Below, in pieces: positions 1 through 8,676 of a stretch of DNA of 17,694 nucleotides. Both the position numbers and the translations under genes were made by a program. The notes under the pieces were generated by a model. It ran no database searches and was not told where the DNA came from. It worked only from the letters and a program-made list of their open reading frames with translations. Position 1 is the first letter of the stretch. Each line of letters starts with the position of its first letter. Origin of the DNA: an uncultured Veillonella sp. (GTDB lineage: Bacteria; Bacillota; Negativicutes; Veillonellales; Veillonellaceae); the NCBI RefSeq assembly GCF_915069625.1, contig NZ_CAJZFD010000018.1, forward strand, positions 1 to 17,694, read 5' to 3'.

Positions 1-602
1 TCGATTGGTATTTAACTAATATTTTTGAAGATAAGTTAGAAAAAATTCTTATTTATACAGGAAATCAATATCATATATATCAGGTTTGGACTAGTAATGG
101 GAACATTATTTTAAATACATCTGAAGGTTATTATCAATTAAATTTGAAAAGTGGAGAAATTTTAGAACTAGATAAAATGAATGGTATAAGTAATGAGTAT
201 CTTGTTTATAGTGAATGGCCGGAAGAGGGGGGATTTACAAATCAAAGGTTTTGCATAGATTACTCTGAAAGTGAAATATATAATTTACTTTTTAGACGAT
301 TAAGAATTAATGGCATTGTTGATAATACCGCTATTGTTCAAATTTTACCAAATACATCAAATGATGAACACGTCAGTTTAAATGCTTTTTTAGAGAGCTT
401 AAGGTTTGGTATTAATTCCAGTAATTTTTCAATATTCTATTTGAACTTAAAAGAATCAAAATTTTTAATATTAGATTTAAGTTCTGAAGATAATCGTAAG
501 TGGTATATGAATATCAAATATCTAAATACTGATTATAATGAAAAGATATTGAATCACTTTCAAAATGTAATTAATTATCAAGATCATATACAGTTGAGGT
601 GA
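1..602 (+). CDS. Hypothetical protein, 5'-truncated by the window edge
   Basis: The reading frame is open from the first complete codon at position 3 to TGA at 600-602, giving 199 visible residues. A TTG codon at 144 could be taken for a start, but the frame continues upstream without a stop, so the true start lies outside the window. I do not recognise the family. The visible part is rich in Asn, Ile, Leu and acidic residues, with no signal peptide, membrane segment or known motif. The DNA is clearly more AT-rich than dnaE and pyk downstream, with AT-ending codons throughout, as often seen in accessory or recently acquired genes. It is followed by an intrinsic terminator at 666-711. An immunity or accessory protein is possible, but nothing in the sequence shows it. 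Confidence 0.75.
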   Translation, partial: DWYLTNIFEDKLEKILIYTGNQYHIYQVWTSNGNIILNTSEGYYQLNLKSGEILELDKMNGISNEYLVYSEWPEEGGFTNQRFCIDYSESEIYNLLFRRLRINGIVDNTAIVQILPNTSNDEHVSLNAFLESLRFGINSSNFSIFYLNLKESKFLILDLSSEDNRKWYMNIKYLNTDYNEKILNHFQNVINYQDHIQLR

Positions 603-665
603 TATGATTTGGTATACGATACTAGCTTGGTTGTCATTTTTTAGGCAGTGTCAATAATTTTATTT

Positions 666-711
666 AAATAGCAGATAGTTGATAATCTAAAATCCACTAT
701 CTGCTATTTTT
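666..711 (+). terminator. Intrinsic terminator after the first gene
   Basis: A perfect 14-bp inverted repeat pairs 666-679 (AAATAGCAGATAGT) with 696-709 (ACTATCTGCTATTT) around a 16-nt loop, with a T run at 707-711. The A-rich 5' side means it could also work on the other strand, but no gene converges on it here. It separates the AT-rich first gene from the metallopeptidase-dnaE unit. Confidence 0.85.
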
Positions 712-792
712 ATGTTCTTAAAATCGAATAATTTCAATTAAAACACCTAGAATTTTACGATTTTATGAGTGTTTTATGATAAAATAAAAGGT

Positions 793-1536
793 ATGAATAC
801 TTCAACAACTAGGTCTATTACCTATAATGGCGACACAATTGAATATGAGTTAACCATCAAGCGTGTGAAGAACATGAACATGCGTATTACAAAGGATGGT
901 GTGATCCATGTGTCGGCGAATGCCTATGTGCCGGATTATAGGGTGGACAAATTTGTTATCGAGAATATGCCCTTCATTGAGCGGGCTCGTTACAAGATTG
1001 ATGCATTGAATGCCAAGCGTGTTGAGGCGTTGCAGTATGTGAATGGTGAAAGTTTATCAATCCTCGGCATTCCCGTTACGTTGCGCCTAGTTGAGCAGGA
1101 TGGAAAGCCTCATATCGGCTTTGATGGTAAAGCCATCCTTACTATGGTGGTACCTCGTGGTACGACCTTTGAAGCAAAGCATAAATTAATGCAAAGTTAT
1201 TGGCGTAATTTAGGGGAGAAGGTCTTTGTCCATTGGGCAAAGGTCGTGTATCAGCGCTTTCACAAGCAAGGTATTGATGTGCCTATGCCAACTATAAAAC
1301 AGCAGCGTATGAAGAGCCGTTGGGGTTCTTGTACGCCAGCAAAGCAGCTCATCAAGATGAACACCCGACTATTAGAGGGGCCACAGGCGTATATTGAGTA
1401 CGTTATGGTTCATGAGTTTGCCCATTTTAAATATTTGGATCATTCCAAGAACTTTCACAATTTAGTGGCCCAATTTTTACCAGATTGGAAAGCCCGTAAG
1501 AAATCATTAAATATCTATTTTGCACATAGACCGTAA
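793..1536 (+). CDS. YgjP-like / DUF45 (M48-type) zinc metallopeptidase
   Basis: This is a predicted cytoplasmic zinc metalloprotease of the YgjP/DUF45 family (SprT-like fold). It has the two family signatures: RWGSC at residues 176-180, and the catalytic helix HEFAH at 207-211 followed by DHSKNF, whose His217 is the likely third zinc ligand. E208 would be the catalytic base. The substrate is unknown; E. coli YgjP belongs to the same family. At 247 aa it is of normal length. The start is uncertain: ATG 793 matches the usual beginning of the domain, but its AAAAGG is only 1 nt away, while the in-frame GTG at 769 has no ribosome site. A TATGAT at 775-780 could be a -10 element, making the mRNA nearly leaderless. 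The stop lies 11 bases before dnaE, so the two are probably co-transcribed. Confidence 0.88.
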   Translation: MNTSTTRSITYNGDTIEYELTIKRVKNMNMRITKDGVIHVSANAYVPDYRVDKFVIENMPFIERARYKIDALNAKRVEALQYVNGESLSILGIPVTLRLVEQDGKPHIGFDGKAILTMVVPRGTTFEAKHKLMQSYWRNLGEKVFVHWAKVVYQRFHKQGIDVPMPTIKQQRMKSRWGSCTPAKQLIKMNTRLLEGPQAYIEYVMVHEFAHFKYLDHSKNFHNLVAQFLPDWKARKKSLNIYFAHRP

Positions 1537-1547
1537 GGAGGTGTACC

Positions 1548-4500
1548 ATGAAGCCATTTGTACATTTACATAGTCATACAGAGTTTAGTTTGCTTGACGG
1601 CATCAGTCGTTTGCCTGACATGGTACGTCGTGCGAAGGAGTTAAATCAGCCAGCCCTTGCCATTACGGACCATGGCAATATGTACGCAGCGATTTATTTT
1701 TATAAAGAGTGTATGGCCCAAGGTGTTAAGCCTATCATCGGTTGTGAAGTATATGTCACAGAAGGTAGCCGTCTTGATAAACCGGAAGGTCGCAGCCGTG
1801 AACGTTTGAAACATCTCATTTTATTAGCAGAGACCATGGAAGGGTATCGAAATCTCGTAAAAATCGTGTCGAAAGCCTCTACTGAAGGGTTTAATTATAA
1901 GCCACGTGCAGACCGAGATTTATTGCGCCAATACAGCAAGGGCATAATTGCCCTCAGTGCATGTATTCAGGGGGAGATCCCTCAATATATTTTGCAAGAT
2001 AATATGGAAGGCGCAAAGCGATCCATTGAATGGTATATCGAGACGTATGGCAAGGATAATTTCTTCTTAGAAATCCAAAATCATGGCTTACCAGAGGAGG
2101 CAAAGGCTCAAGAGGAGCTCATTAAGCTCAGTGAGGAATATGGTCTTGGCATCGTAGCATCTAATGACTTCCACTATGTATTAAAAGAGGATGCAGACGC
2201 GCAAGATATTAAGGTATGTATTTCTACAGGCCGTCGTCGTGCTGAGGTAGACCGCTTAAAGTTCCCGAATGATGAGTTCTATTTAAAATCTGGGGATGAG
2301 ATGGCAGAGCTATTTGGACATATTCCGGGTGCCATCGAAAACACCTTAAAAATTGCAGAGCGCTGCAATGTAGAGTTTAATTTCGACGAACATCACTTGC
2401 CACATTTTGATGTGCCAGAAGGGGAAACGTCTAAGACCTATTTGCGTAAGGTATGTGAACGAGAAATTCCACGCCTTTATGGTGAAATATCTGAAGAATT
2501 ACAAAAACGTTTAGACTACGAGTTAGATGTTATTGGAACCATGGGCTTTGAGGATTACTTCCTCATCGTATGGGACTATGTACGCTATGCCCGTGAGCAC
2601 GACATTTTAGTAGGTCCTGGTCGTGGTTCTGCGGCAGGGTCCGTAGTAGCCTATCTACTTGGCATTACAGGCCTTGATCCATTAAAGTACGACTTACTCT
2701 TTGAACGGTTCTTAAATCCAGAGCGGGTAAGCATGCCTGATATCGATATTGACTTCTGCTATGAAAAGCGTGGTCAAGCCATCGAATATGTGACGCGAAA
2801 ATACGGCCAAGCTCGTGTGTCTCAGATTATTACCTTCGGTACAGAGGCAGCTCGTGCCGTTATCCGTGACGTAGGTCGCGTGCTAGACTTACCATTGGCG
2901 GAAGTAAACCGCATTGCTAAGATGATTCCCAACGAACTAGGGATTACCTTAGATAAGGCTCTGCAAGGCAAGGAACTAAAAGCTCTATACGAAGCTGATG
3001 CGAACGTTAAAGAGTTATTTGATTTTGGTAAAAAGCTAGAAGGGATTGCGCGTAATTCGTCCACTCATGCAGCGGGTGTCGTAATTTCAGCAGATCCTCT
3101 AGATGACCATGTACCGGTACAAAATGCCAATGATGAAGGCTTTGTTACGCAGTACGATAAGGATAACATCGAGGAATTAGGCCTCTTAAAGATGGACTTC
3201 TTGGGCCTCCGTACCTTAACGGTTATGGGGGATGCCTTAAAGCTCATCAAGGCGAACCGTGGTATCGACCTTGATTTAGATGCTATCCCACTAGATGATA
3301 AGGCAGCTTGTGATATCCTCACTAAGGGCGATACCTCTGGTGTATTCCAGCTCGAATCGGAAGGTATTACAAAGCTCGTTATGGACCTTAAGCCTGAACA
3401 TTTCGAGGACTTAATTCCATTGGTTGCCTTGTACCGTCCAGGCCCCTTGGGCTCTGGCATGGTGGCGGACTTTATCGATCGCCGTCACGGTAAAAAAGAG
3501 GTTACCTATTTACATCCCATATTGGAACCAATTCTAAAAGATACCTTTGGGGTAATCTTGTATCAAGAACAGGTTATGCAGATTGCATCCGCCATGGGCG
3601 GGTTCTCCCTTGGTCAAGCGGACTTGATGCGCCGCGCCATGGGTAAGAAAAAGGAATCCGTTCTAAAGGCGCAGCGCGAGTCCTTTATTCAAGGTTCCAT
3701 AAATAATGGTATAGAAGAGTCCATTGCAAATGAAGTATTTGACTTGCTCGTATACTTTGCAGGCTATGGCTTTAATAAATCACATAGTGCGGCCTATGCG
3801 TATATCGCGTACCAAACGGCGTATTTGAAAGCCCACTATTTCCCTGAATTCATGGCTGCGACCATGACTAGCTTCATGCAAAACATGCAGAAATTGACGT
3901 ACTACATCAATGCTTGCAAGAAGCATAATGTTAAGGTACTCGGTCCAGATATTAACTATTCTGAACGCAGCTTCGCCGTGCAAGGTGATGCCATTCGCTT
4001 CGGCCTTGGAGGCATTAAGAATGTAGGGGATAATGCCATTGATCGCTTGATTCGCGAGCGCAATGAGCATGGCCTCTATACAGATATAGTAGATTTCTGT
4101 AAACGCGTGGACAACAAGGTTGTTAATAAACGACTTCTTGAAAGTCTCATTCGGTGTGGAGCCATGGATGGTTTCAAGGAAAACAGAAACCAATTATTGC
4201 ACATGTATGAAAGCGCTCAAGCTGTAGGTGCTAAAGAGCAAAAGGACGCCGCTATGGGCACTATGAGTCTCTTTGGCGATATAGAGGAGTCCGTTGACTT
4301 CATCCCTGTGCCGAATGTGGAGGATTTATCGGAAGACGATAAATTAAAGGATGAAAAGGAATATACAGGCTTTTACATTACAGGCCATCCATTGCAAGGC
4401 TATGCGAAGGAGCTAGAAGGCTTATTTGAACTGGGGGCTCTTGTAGAAAATCCAGAGCAATATGATGGTCAAACCATTACCTTTGGAGGTTTGATTAAAA

Positions 4501-4955
4501 ATAAGACGGACCGCATGACGAGACGAAATGAGGTTATGTCCATTCTTCGCATCGAAGATTATTCTGGTGCGGCTAACGTAGTGGCATTCCCTAAGGTCTT
4601 TAGTCAAAGTCAACAGTTCCTAGCTGTTGATATGATCGTAAAGGTAAAAGGCCGTGTTGATGCGGATGAAAAGGGTGTGCAAATTATTGCAGACCGCATT
4701 ATGCCGTTAAAGGTAAACTATAGTCAGGCGAAACATGTGGCTATTCATATTTATAGCCAATATGACACGCCAGAAAATAGTGAAGCCTTAAAACGGATGT
4801 TAACGAACACAGCAGGCTCTGTGCCAACATCGCTATACTTGCACCGTCAACGGAAGCGCATCAACTTGCCACCGAACATGTGCTTTGACCCTAGTGATGA
4901 ATCCATCAAGGCTATTGAAGCTATCTTAGGTGATGGCTCCGTAGAGGTGCAATAA
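1548..4955 (+). CDS. dnaE: DNA polymerase III subunit alpha (replicative polymerase)
   Basis: This is the catalytic alpha subunit of the replicative polymerase, extending DNA at the fork together with the beta clamp. At 1135 aa it is full length. Domains in order: N-terminal PHP (HLHSH at 6-10, D41-H42, E67 and H89 look like retained metal ligands); the C-family polymerase core with GPGRGSAAGS and the catalytic PDIDID pair (D398, D400); the third catalytic Asp in KMDFLGLRT (D550); a helix-hairpin-helix region (FGLGGIKNVG); and an OB fold near residues 980-1060 (ITFGGLIKNK). The ribosome site AAGGAGGTG directly follows the stop of the metallopeptidase gene, so the two form an operon. No clear terminator lies in the 146 bases before pyk. 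DnaE-type rather than PolC-type is clear because there is no inserted exonuclease domain. Confidence 0.98.
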   Translation: MKPFVHLHSHTEFSLLDGISRLPDMVRRAKELNQPALAITDHGNMYAAIYFYKECMAQGVKPIIGCEVYVTEGSRLDKPEGRSRERLKHLILLAETMEGYRNLVKIVSKASTEGFNYKPRADRDLLRQYSKGIIALSACIQGEIPQYILQDNMEGAKRSIEWYIETYGKDNFFLEIQNHGLPEEAKAQEELIKLSEEYGLGIVASNDFHYVLKEDADAQDIKVCISTGRRRAEVDRLKFPNDEFYLKSGDEMAELFGHIPGAIENTLKIAERCNVEFNFDEHHLPHFDVPEGETSKTYLRKVCEREIPRLYGEISEELQKRLDYELDVIGTMGFEDYFLIVWDYVRYAREHDILVGPGRGSAAGSVVAYLLGITGLDPLKYDLLFERFLNPERVSMPDIDIDFCYEKRGQAIEYVTRKYGQARVSQIITFGTEAARAVIRDVGRVLDLPLAEVNRIAKMIPNELGITLDKALQGKELKALYEADANVKELFDFGKKLEGIARNSSTHAAGVVISADPLDDHVPVQNANDEGFVTQYDKDNIEELGLLKMDFLGLRTLTVMGDALKLIKANRGIDLDLDAIPLDDKAACDILTKGDTSGVFQLESEGITKLVMDLKPEHFEDLIPLVALYRPGPLGSGMVADFIDRRHGKKEVTYLHPILEPILKDTFGVILYQEQVMQIASAMGGFSLGQADLMRRAMGKKKESVLKAQRESFIQGSINNGIEESIANEVFDLLVYFAGYGFNKSHSAAYAYIAYQTAYLKAHYFPEFMAATMTSFMQNMQKLTYYINACKKHNVKVLGPDINYSERSFAVQGDAIRFGLGGIKNVGDNAIDRLIRERNEHGLYTDIVDFCKRVDNKVVNKRLLESLIRCGAMDGFKENRNQLLHMYESAQAVGAKEQKDAAMGTMSLFGDIEESVDFIPVPNVEDLSEDDKLKDEKEYTGFYITGHPLQGYAKELEGLFELGALVENPEQYDGQTITFGGLIKNKTDRMTRRNEVMSILRIEDYSGAANVVAFPKVFSQSQQFLAVDMIVKVKGRVDADEKGVQIIADRIMPLKVNYSQAKHVAIHIYSQYDTPENSEALKRMLTNTAGSVPTSLYLHRQRKRINLPPNMCFDPSDESIKAIEAILGDGSVEVQ

Positions 4956-5101
4956 TATATGCATAAGTAGATATTAAGGAACGAATAAATATATTTACTA
5001 CTCAATAACTTATGTTGCGTGAAGCACAGATAGCTTTCACCAGCATTACTATAATAAGAAATGAAAGATTCAATATAGAAATTACTTTCATAGGAGGAAA
5101 G

Positions 5102-6850
5102 ATGAAACGTACAAAAATCGTATGTACTGTAGGTCCGGGAACGGATAAATTTGGTATCTTAGAAGATATGATGCGAGCTGGCATGAACGTGGCTCGTTTC
5201 AACTTCTCCCACGGATCTCATGAAGAGCAAGCAGAGCGCATGCAAATGGTGCGTGATGCGGCGATGATTGTTAATAAACCAATCGCTTTATTGCTCGATA
5301 CAAAAGGCCCTGAGGTACGCCTAGGCCTATTTAAAGAGGGCAAAGTATTCCTTGAAGCAGGTCAACAATTCACGTTGACTACGGATGATGTGGAAGGCAC
5401 AAAAGAGATTAGCTCCGTCAACCACAAAGGTCTTGTAAGTGATGTGTCCGTAGGGGATAAAATTTTATTGGCCGATGGTCTTGTAACACTTACTATCGAT
5501 GCTATCGAAGGCAATAATATCATTACTACCGTTCAAAACAGCGGTGAAATCGGTAATCGTAAACGCGTGGCTGTGCCAGGCGTAGCGCTTAGCTTGCCAC
5601 CTGTATCTGAACAGGATGAAGCGGACTTGCGCTTTGGCTGCCAACAAGGTGTAGACTTTGTAGCAGCATCCTTTATGCAACGCGGTAAAGATATCGTAGC
5701 CATCCGTCGTATTCTTGAATCCGAACAAAAGGATATCAAGATTATTGCGAAAATTGAAAATGCAGAAGGCGTTAAAAATATCGATGAAATCTTGGAAGTA
5801 GCAGACGGCCTTATGGTTGCGCGTGGTGATCTCGGTGTAGAAATTCCTGCAGAAGAGGTACCGGTTCTACAGAAGATGATGATTGAAAAATGTAATAACT
5901 TGGGTAAACCTGTTATTACAGCTACACAAATGCTTGAGTCTATGATTCAAAATCCACGTCCTACACGTGCGGAAGCAAGTGACGTAGCCAATGCGATTTT
6001 GGACGGCACAGATGCTATCATGTTATCTGGTGAAACGGCAAACGGCGCATACCCTGTAGAGGCAGTTACAACTATGACTCGTATTGCAGAGGTAACAGAA
6101 AAAGCCTCTATTTACGACAGCAAAAGCCGTGCTCGTCAAGATGATGACATGACTACTACAAGTGCTGTATGTTTAGCGAGTGTGCGCATTGCTCAAAACC
6201 TTGGGGCTGCCGCAATTTTGACGTGTACTGAATCTGGACATACTGCACTTAGCGTGGCACGACACCGCCCAGATTGCAAAATTATTGCCGTTACACCTCA
6301 TGAGGAAACAATTCGTCGCATGCAATTGTGCTGGGGCGTAGAGGCTATCAAAGGCCATGAAATCATCAACTCTGATGAAATGGTAAAACAAGCCATTACA
6401 GGTGCTCTTGGCACTGGTGCCATCGAGTCTGGTGATCTCGTAGTTGTTACAGCAGGTGTGCCATCTGGTGCAACAGGTACTACAAATATGATTCGCGTAC
6501 ACATCGCGGGCCAAGTACTCTTGTCTGGTAATGGTATTTTACGTAAATCCGTAACAGGTAATGTTTTCATTGCGGCTAATCATAAAGGTAATTATGAAAG
6601 CTTCAAAGACGGCGACATCCTCGTTGTAGGTACAATGGAACCTGAATTGATGACTATTGCAAAACGAGCAGGCGGCATTATTGCCGTAGAGGATGGTTAT
6701 ACATCCGATAGTGCTATTGCGGGCATTACCTATGGTATTCCAGTTATTTTAGGCGCTAAAAATGCTCATGAAGTGCTTTTAGAAGGTCAAGAAGTAACTA
6801 TCGACGGTGAACGTGGCAAGGTGTTTGCAGGCATTGCAAATGCTCGATAA
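5102..6850 (+). CDS. pyk: Pyruvate kinase with C-terminal PEP-utiliser-like domain
   Basis: It converts phosphoenolpyruvate and ADP to pyruvate and ATP in the cytoplasm. ATG 5102 is chosen because AGGAGG lies at 5092-5097 and the protein begins with the family start KRTKIVCTVGPG; the frame is open further upstream but lacks support. Length is 582 aa, about 110 longer than the classical enzyme and like the Bacillus/Geobacillus type with an extra C-terminal domain. Visible motifs: NFSHG near 35, DTKGPEVR, IAKIENAEG (K217 catalytic, E219 metal), ARGDLGVE (D243 metal) and TATQMLESM. The C-terminal domain ends in a mobile-domain-like stretch, but the expected TSH reads TSD (534-536). A TATAAT at 5050-5055 is a possible -10 without a convincing -35. 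The next gene starts 35 bases later with no terminator between. Confidence 0.98.
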   Translation: MKRTKIVCTVGPGTDKFGILEDMMRAGMNVARFNFSHGSHEEQAERMQMVRDAAMIVNKPIALLLDTKGPEVRLGLFKEGKVFLEAGQQFTLTTDDVEGTKEISSVNHKGLVSDVSVGDKILLADGLVTLTIDAIEGNNIITTVQNSGEIGNRKRVAVPGVALSLPPVSEQDEADLRFGCQQGVDFVAASFMQRGKDIVAIRRILESEQKDIKIIAKIENAEGVKNIDEILEVADGLMVARGDLGVEIPAEEVPVLQKMMIEKCNNLGKPVITATQMLESMIQNPRPTRAEASDVANAILDGTDAIMLSGETANGAYPVEAVTTMTRIAEVTEKASIYDSKSRARQDDDMTTTSAVCLASVRIAQNLGAAAILTCTESGHTALSVARHRPDCKIIAVTPHEETIRRMQLCWGVEAIKGHEIINSDEMVKQAITGALGTGAIESGDLVVVTAGVPSGATGTTNMIRVHIAGQVLLSGNGILRKSVTGNVFIAANHKGNYESFKDGDILVVGTMEPELMTIAKRAGGIIAVEDGYTSDSAIAGITYGIPVILGAKNAHEVLLEGQEVTIDGERGKVFAGIANAR

Positions 6851-6885
6851 TTTCTATGAGTGATAATTAAATAAGGAGGGATAGT

Positions 6886-7629
6886 ATGAATCCATATAAT
6901 GTAACAGGTCCTACTGCAGCTGAGGTTGCACAGGTTGAAAGTATCGTATCCCAACGATTAAAAGGTTCTTTCTTGTGGATGGTTGTAGGCTTACTTACGA
7001 CTATCGGTGTTGGTATAGCGGCATTGGCAAATCCTAATTGGCTACGCTTTGCGTACCAAAACTTTAATATTATCCTATTAGTTGAGCTTGGCGTAGTATT
7101 CCTATTCAGTGCGCGTGCATATGCAGCTAATGTTATGACATTGAGAGGTATGTTTTTCTTATATAGTGCATTGAATGGTCTTACATTGACACTTATATCC
7201 TTGCGATATAATGTGTTTGAAGTAGTTATTCCTGCGTTAATCGGTACTCTTGCCTTCTTCATTGGCTTTGCAGTGGTAGGGGCTACTACAAAACGCAATT
7301 TATCATCCCTTACACCGTATGTAATGGCTGCTTTGCTCGGCATGATCATTGTATCCTTGGTGATGATGGCAGCTCGCTATTTTAACTGGGCTGTACTCAG
7401 TGGTTTTAGCGATACTGTTAGTCTAGTTTTAGGCTATGTAGGGGTTGTAGTATTCTCCATTTTTACGGCTATCGATGTGAATCGTATTAAAAATAATGTG
7501 ACACAAGTGGCTCTCATGGAGGATGAGACAATTTTAGACCGCATTGAAATCACAGGTGCTTTGAGCCTATATTTAGATTTCATTAACTTATTCTTATCCT
7601 TATTGCGCATCTTTGGTAATAAGCGATAA
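6886..7629 (+). CDS. Bax inhibitor-1 / YccA family integral membrane protein
   Basis: A 247-aa protein of the Bax inhibitor-1 (BI-1/YccA/YetJ) family. Family members are inner-membrane proteins with about seven helices, some acting as pH-dependent calcium leak channels; the role here is unknown. Predicted helices lie near residues 28-48, 59-79, 86-106, 112-134, 140-166, 172-196 and 227-244, with a cytosolic N-terminal tail. The conserved C-terminal part is visible: FTAIDVNRI, then an acidic-rich loop and LSLYLDFINLFLSLLRIFG, the family's typical ending. The ribosome site AAGGAGGG lies a few bases before ATG 6886. It probably shares a transcript with pyk (35-base gap) and with the LysR gene (11-base gap), as no hairpin separates them. 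Confidence 0.92.
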   Translation: MNPYNVTGPTAAEVAQVESIVSQRLKGSFLWMVVGLLTTIGVGIAALANPNWLRFAYQNFNIILLVELGVVFLFSARAYAANVMTLRGMFFLYSALNGLTLTLISLRYNVFEVVIPALIGTLAFFIGFAVVGATTKRNLSSLTPYVMAALLGMIIVSLVMMAARYFNWAVLSGFSDTVSLVLGYVGVVVFSIFTAIDVNRIKNNVTQVALMEDETILDRIEITGALSLYLDFINLFLSLLRIFGNKR

Positions 7630-7640
7630 AAGGAGATACT

Positions 7641-8552
7641 ATGGACGATAGAGAATGGCAAACCTTTGTCACCGTTGTCGATGAAGGCAATATTACAAGG
7701 GCGGCAGAAAAATTATTTTTATCGCAACCAGCACTTAGCTATCGGTTGCGCCATATGGAAAAAGCCTTAGGCCATTCTCTGTTGTTGCGAACTGCTGAAG
7801 GGATTGCTCTTACGGCGCAAGGCGAGATTTTCTATGATTACTGTAAAAGAATGATGCAAGATCAAGAGGCTTTAGAAAATGCTATGAACTCAGCTTCTGG
7901 TAAGATTCAAGGAACCTTGAAAATTGCGTCATCTATCAACTTTGCAGACTATGAATTGCCCGCCTTGTTACGATCTTTCCGCGAACTGTATCCAGATGTG
8001 CATATACAAGTTAAGACGGCATTCAGCCATCAAGTGGTAAAAATGTTTAATACTGGTGACTGTATGGTTGCCTTTGCTCGTGGCGGTTATGATGTGTCTG
8101 GTAAGTCTGAGCTACTATTAGAGGAACCATACTGCTTGGTTTATAAAGAATTAGTACCACCTGAATCCCTTGAGAAGGTACCATTTATCAAGTATCAGAC
8201 TGATGCATCCGTAGCCAATATTATCGAAACATGGTGTGCAGAACATTTTGAAGAGCCACCTAGTGTTGCCATGGATGTAAATTCTATGAGTACATGCCGT
8301 CACTTTGTGCGCGCAGGGCTCGGTTGGTCGATTCTGACCTATATGGGCCTTGGATCCTGCAAGGATAGAGATATCTATGTAAGTCCATTGCGTAGTAAAG
8401 ATGGCACATATATCACTCGTGATACCAACATGGTGTACACCAAGGATACAGAAAATCTTGTAGTGGTTAAAACATTTATTGAGTATGTTCGCGATTATTA
8501 TAAAAAGCATACCGTAGTAGATGATAGTATTTTTAGAGAATATAAAGAATAG
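7641..8552 (+). CDS. LysR-family transcriptional regulator
   Basis: A DNA-binding regulator of 303 aa, normal for the LysR family. Residues 1-60 form the winged helix-turn-helix (TFVTVVDEGNITRAAEKLF, then LSQPALSYRLRHMEKALG). The rest, from about residue 90, is the periplasmic-binding-protein-like effector domain, starting with the typical GTLKIASS. The start at 7641 has AAAGGAG upstream and the gene begins 11 bases after the Bax inhibitor-1 stop. It lies immediately upstream of, and on the same strand as, the carboxylate transporter and citDEF, across a 394-base gap containing dyads. LysR regulators often control adjacent catabolic genes, so control of the transporter-citDEF unit is a fair inference. 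The usual divergent arrangement is absent, however, so the target is not established. Confidence 0.95.
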   Translation: MDDREWQTFVTVVDEGNITRAAEKLFLSQPALSYRLRHMEKALGHSLLLRTAEGIALTAQGEIFYDYCKRMMQDQEALENAMNSASGKIQGTLKIASSINFADYELPALLRSFRELYPDVHIQVKTAFSHQVVKMFNTGDCMVAFARGGYDVSGKSELLLEEPYCLVYKELVPPESLEKVPFIKYQTDASVANIIETWCAEHFEEPPSVAMDVNSMSTCRHFVRAGLGWSILTYMGLGSCKDRDIYVSPLRSKDGTYITRDTNMVYTKDTENLVVVKTFIEYVRDYYKKHTVVDDSIFREYKE

Positions 8553-8623
8553 ATTTATAAATAGATCCAATATAAGAATTTGTAACTGCCTATTCATGCT
8601 ATTTCAGTATTAGACTTTTTCGA

Positions 8624-8629
8624 TATAAT
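8624..8629 (+). promoter_or_regulatory. Possible -10 element upstream of the 8677-8718 hairpin
   Basis: A perfect TATAAT at 8624-8629 lies 71 bases after the LysR stop. No good -35 is seen at the right distance (TTTCAG at 8602-8607 with a 16-base spacer is poor). If active, it would start an RNA near 8636 that ends at the strong terminator at 8718, about 83 nt. In AT-rich DNA a TATAAT can arise by chance. Confidence 0.25.
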
Positions 8630-8676
8630 AAGTCATAATAAAGGTGTCTCGAAAGAGCCAGGCAGGACCATGTAAG

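Noticed and set aside
3780..4193. 137-aa open frame on the - strand inside dnaE
   Set aside because: It is antisense to conserved DnaE sequence and has no family features; judged a shadow frame.
5012..5101. 30-residue N-terminal extension of pyruvate kinase from an upstream ATG
   Set aside because: The AGGAGG and the family-typical start MKRTKIVCTVGPG place the true start at 5102; the extension overlaps the likely promoter region.
8658..8674. Similarity between CAGGCAGGACCAT here and CAGGTAGGCCAT near 13259-13270
   Set aside because: The match is about 11 bases with a gap and differing contexts; it could be chance and no shared structure was found.
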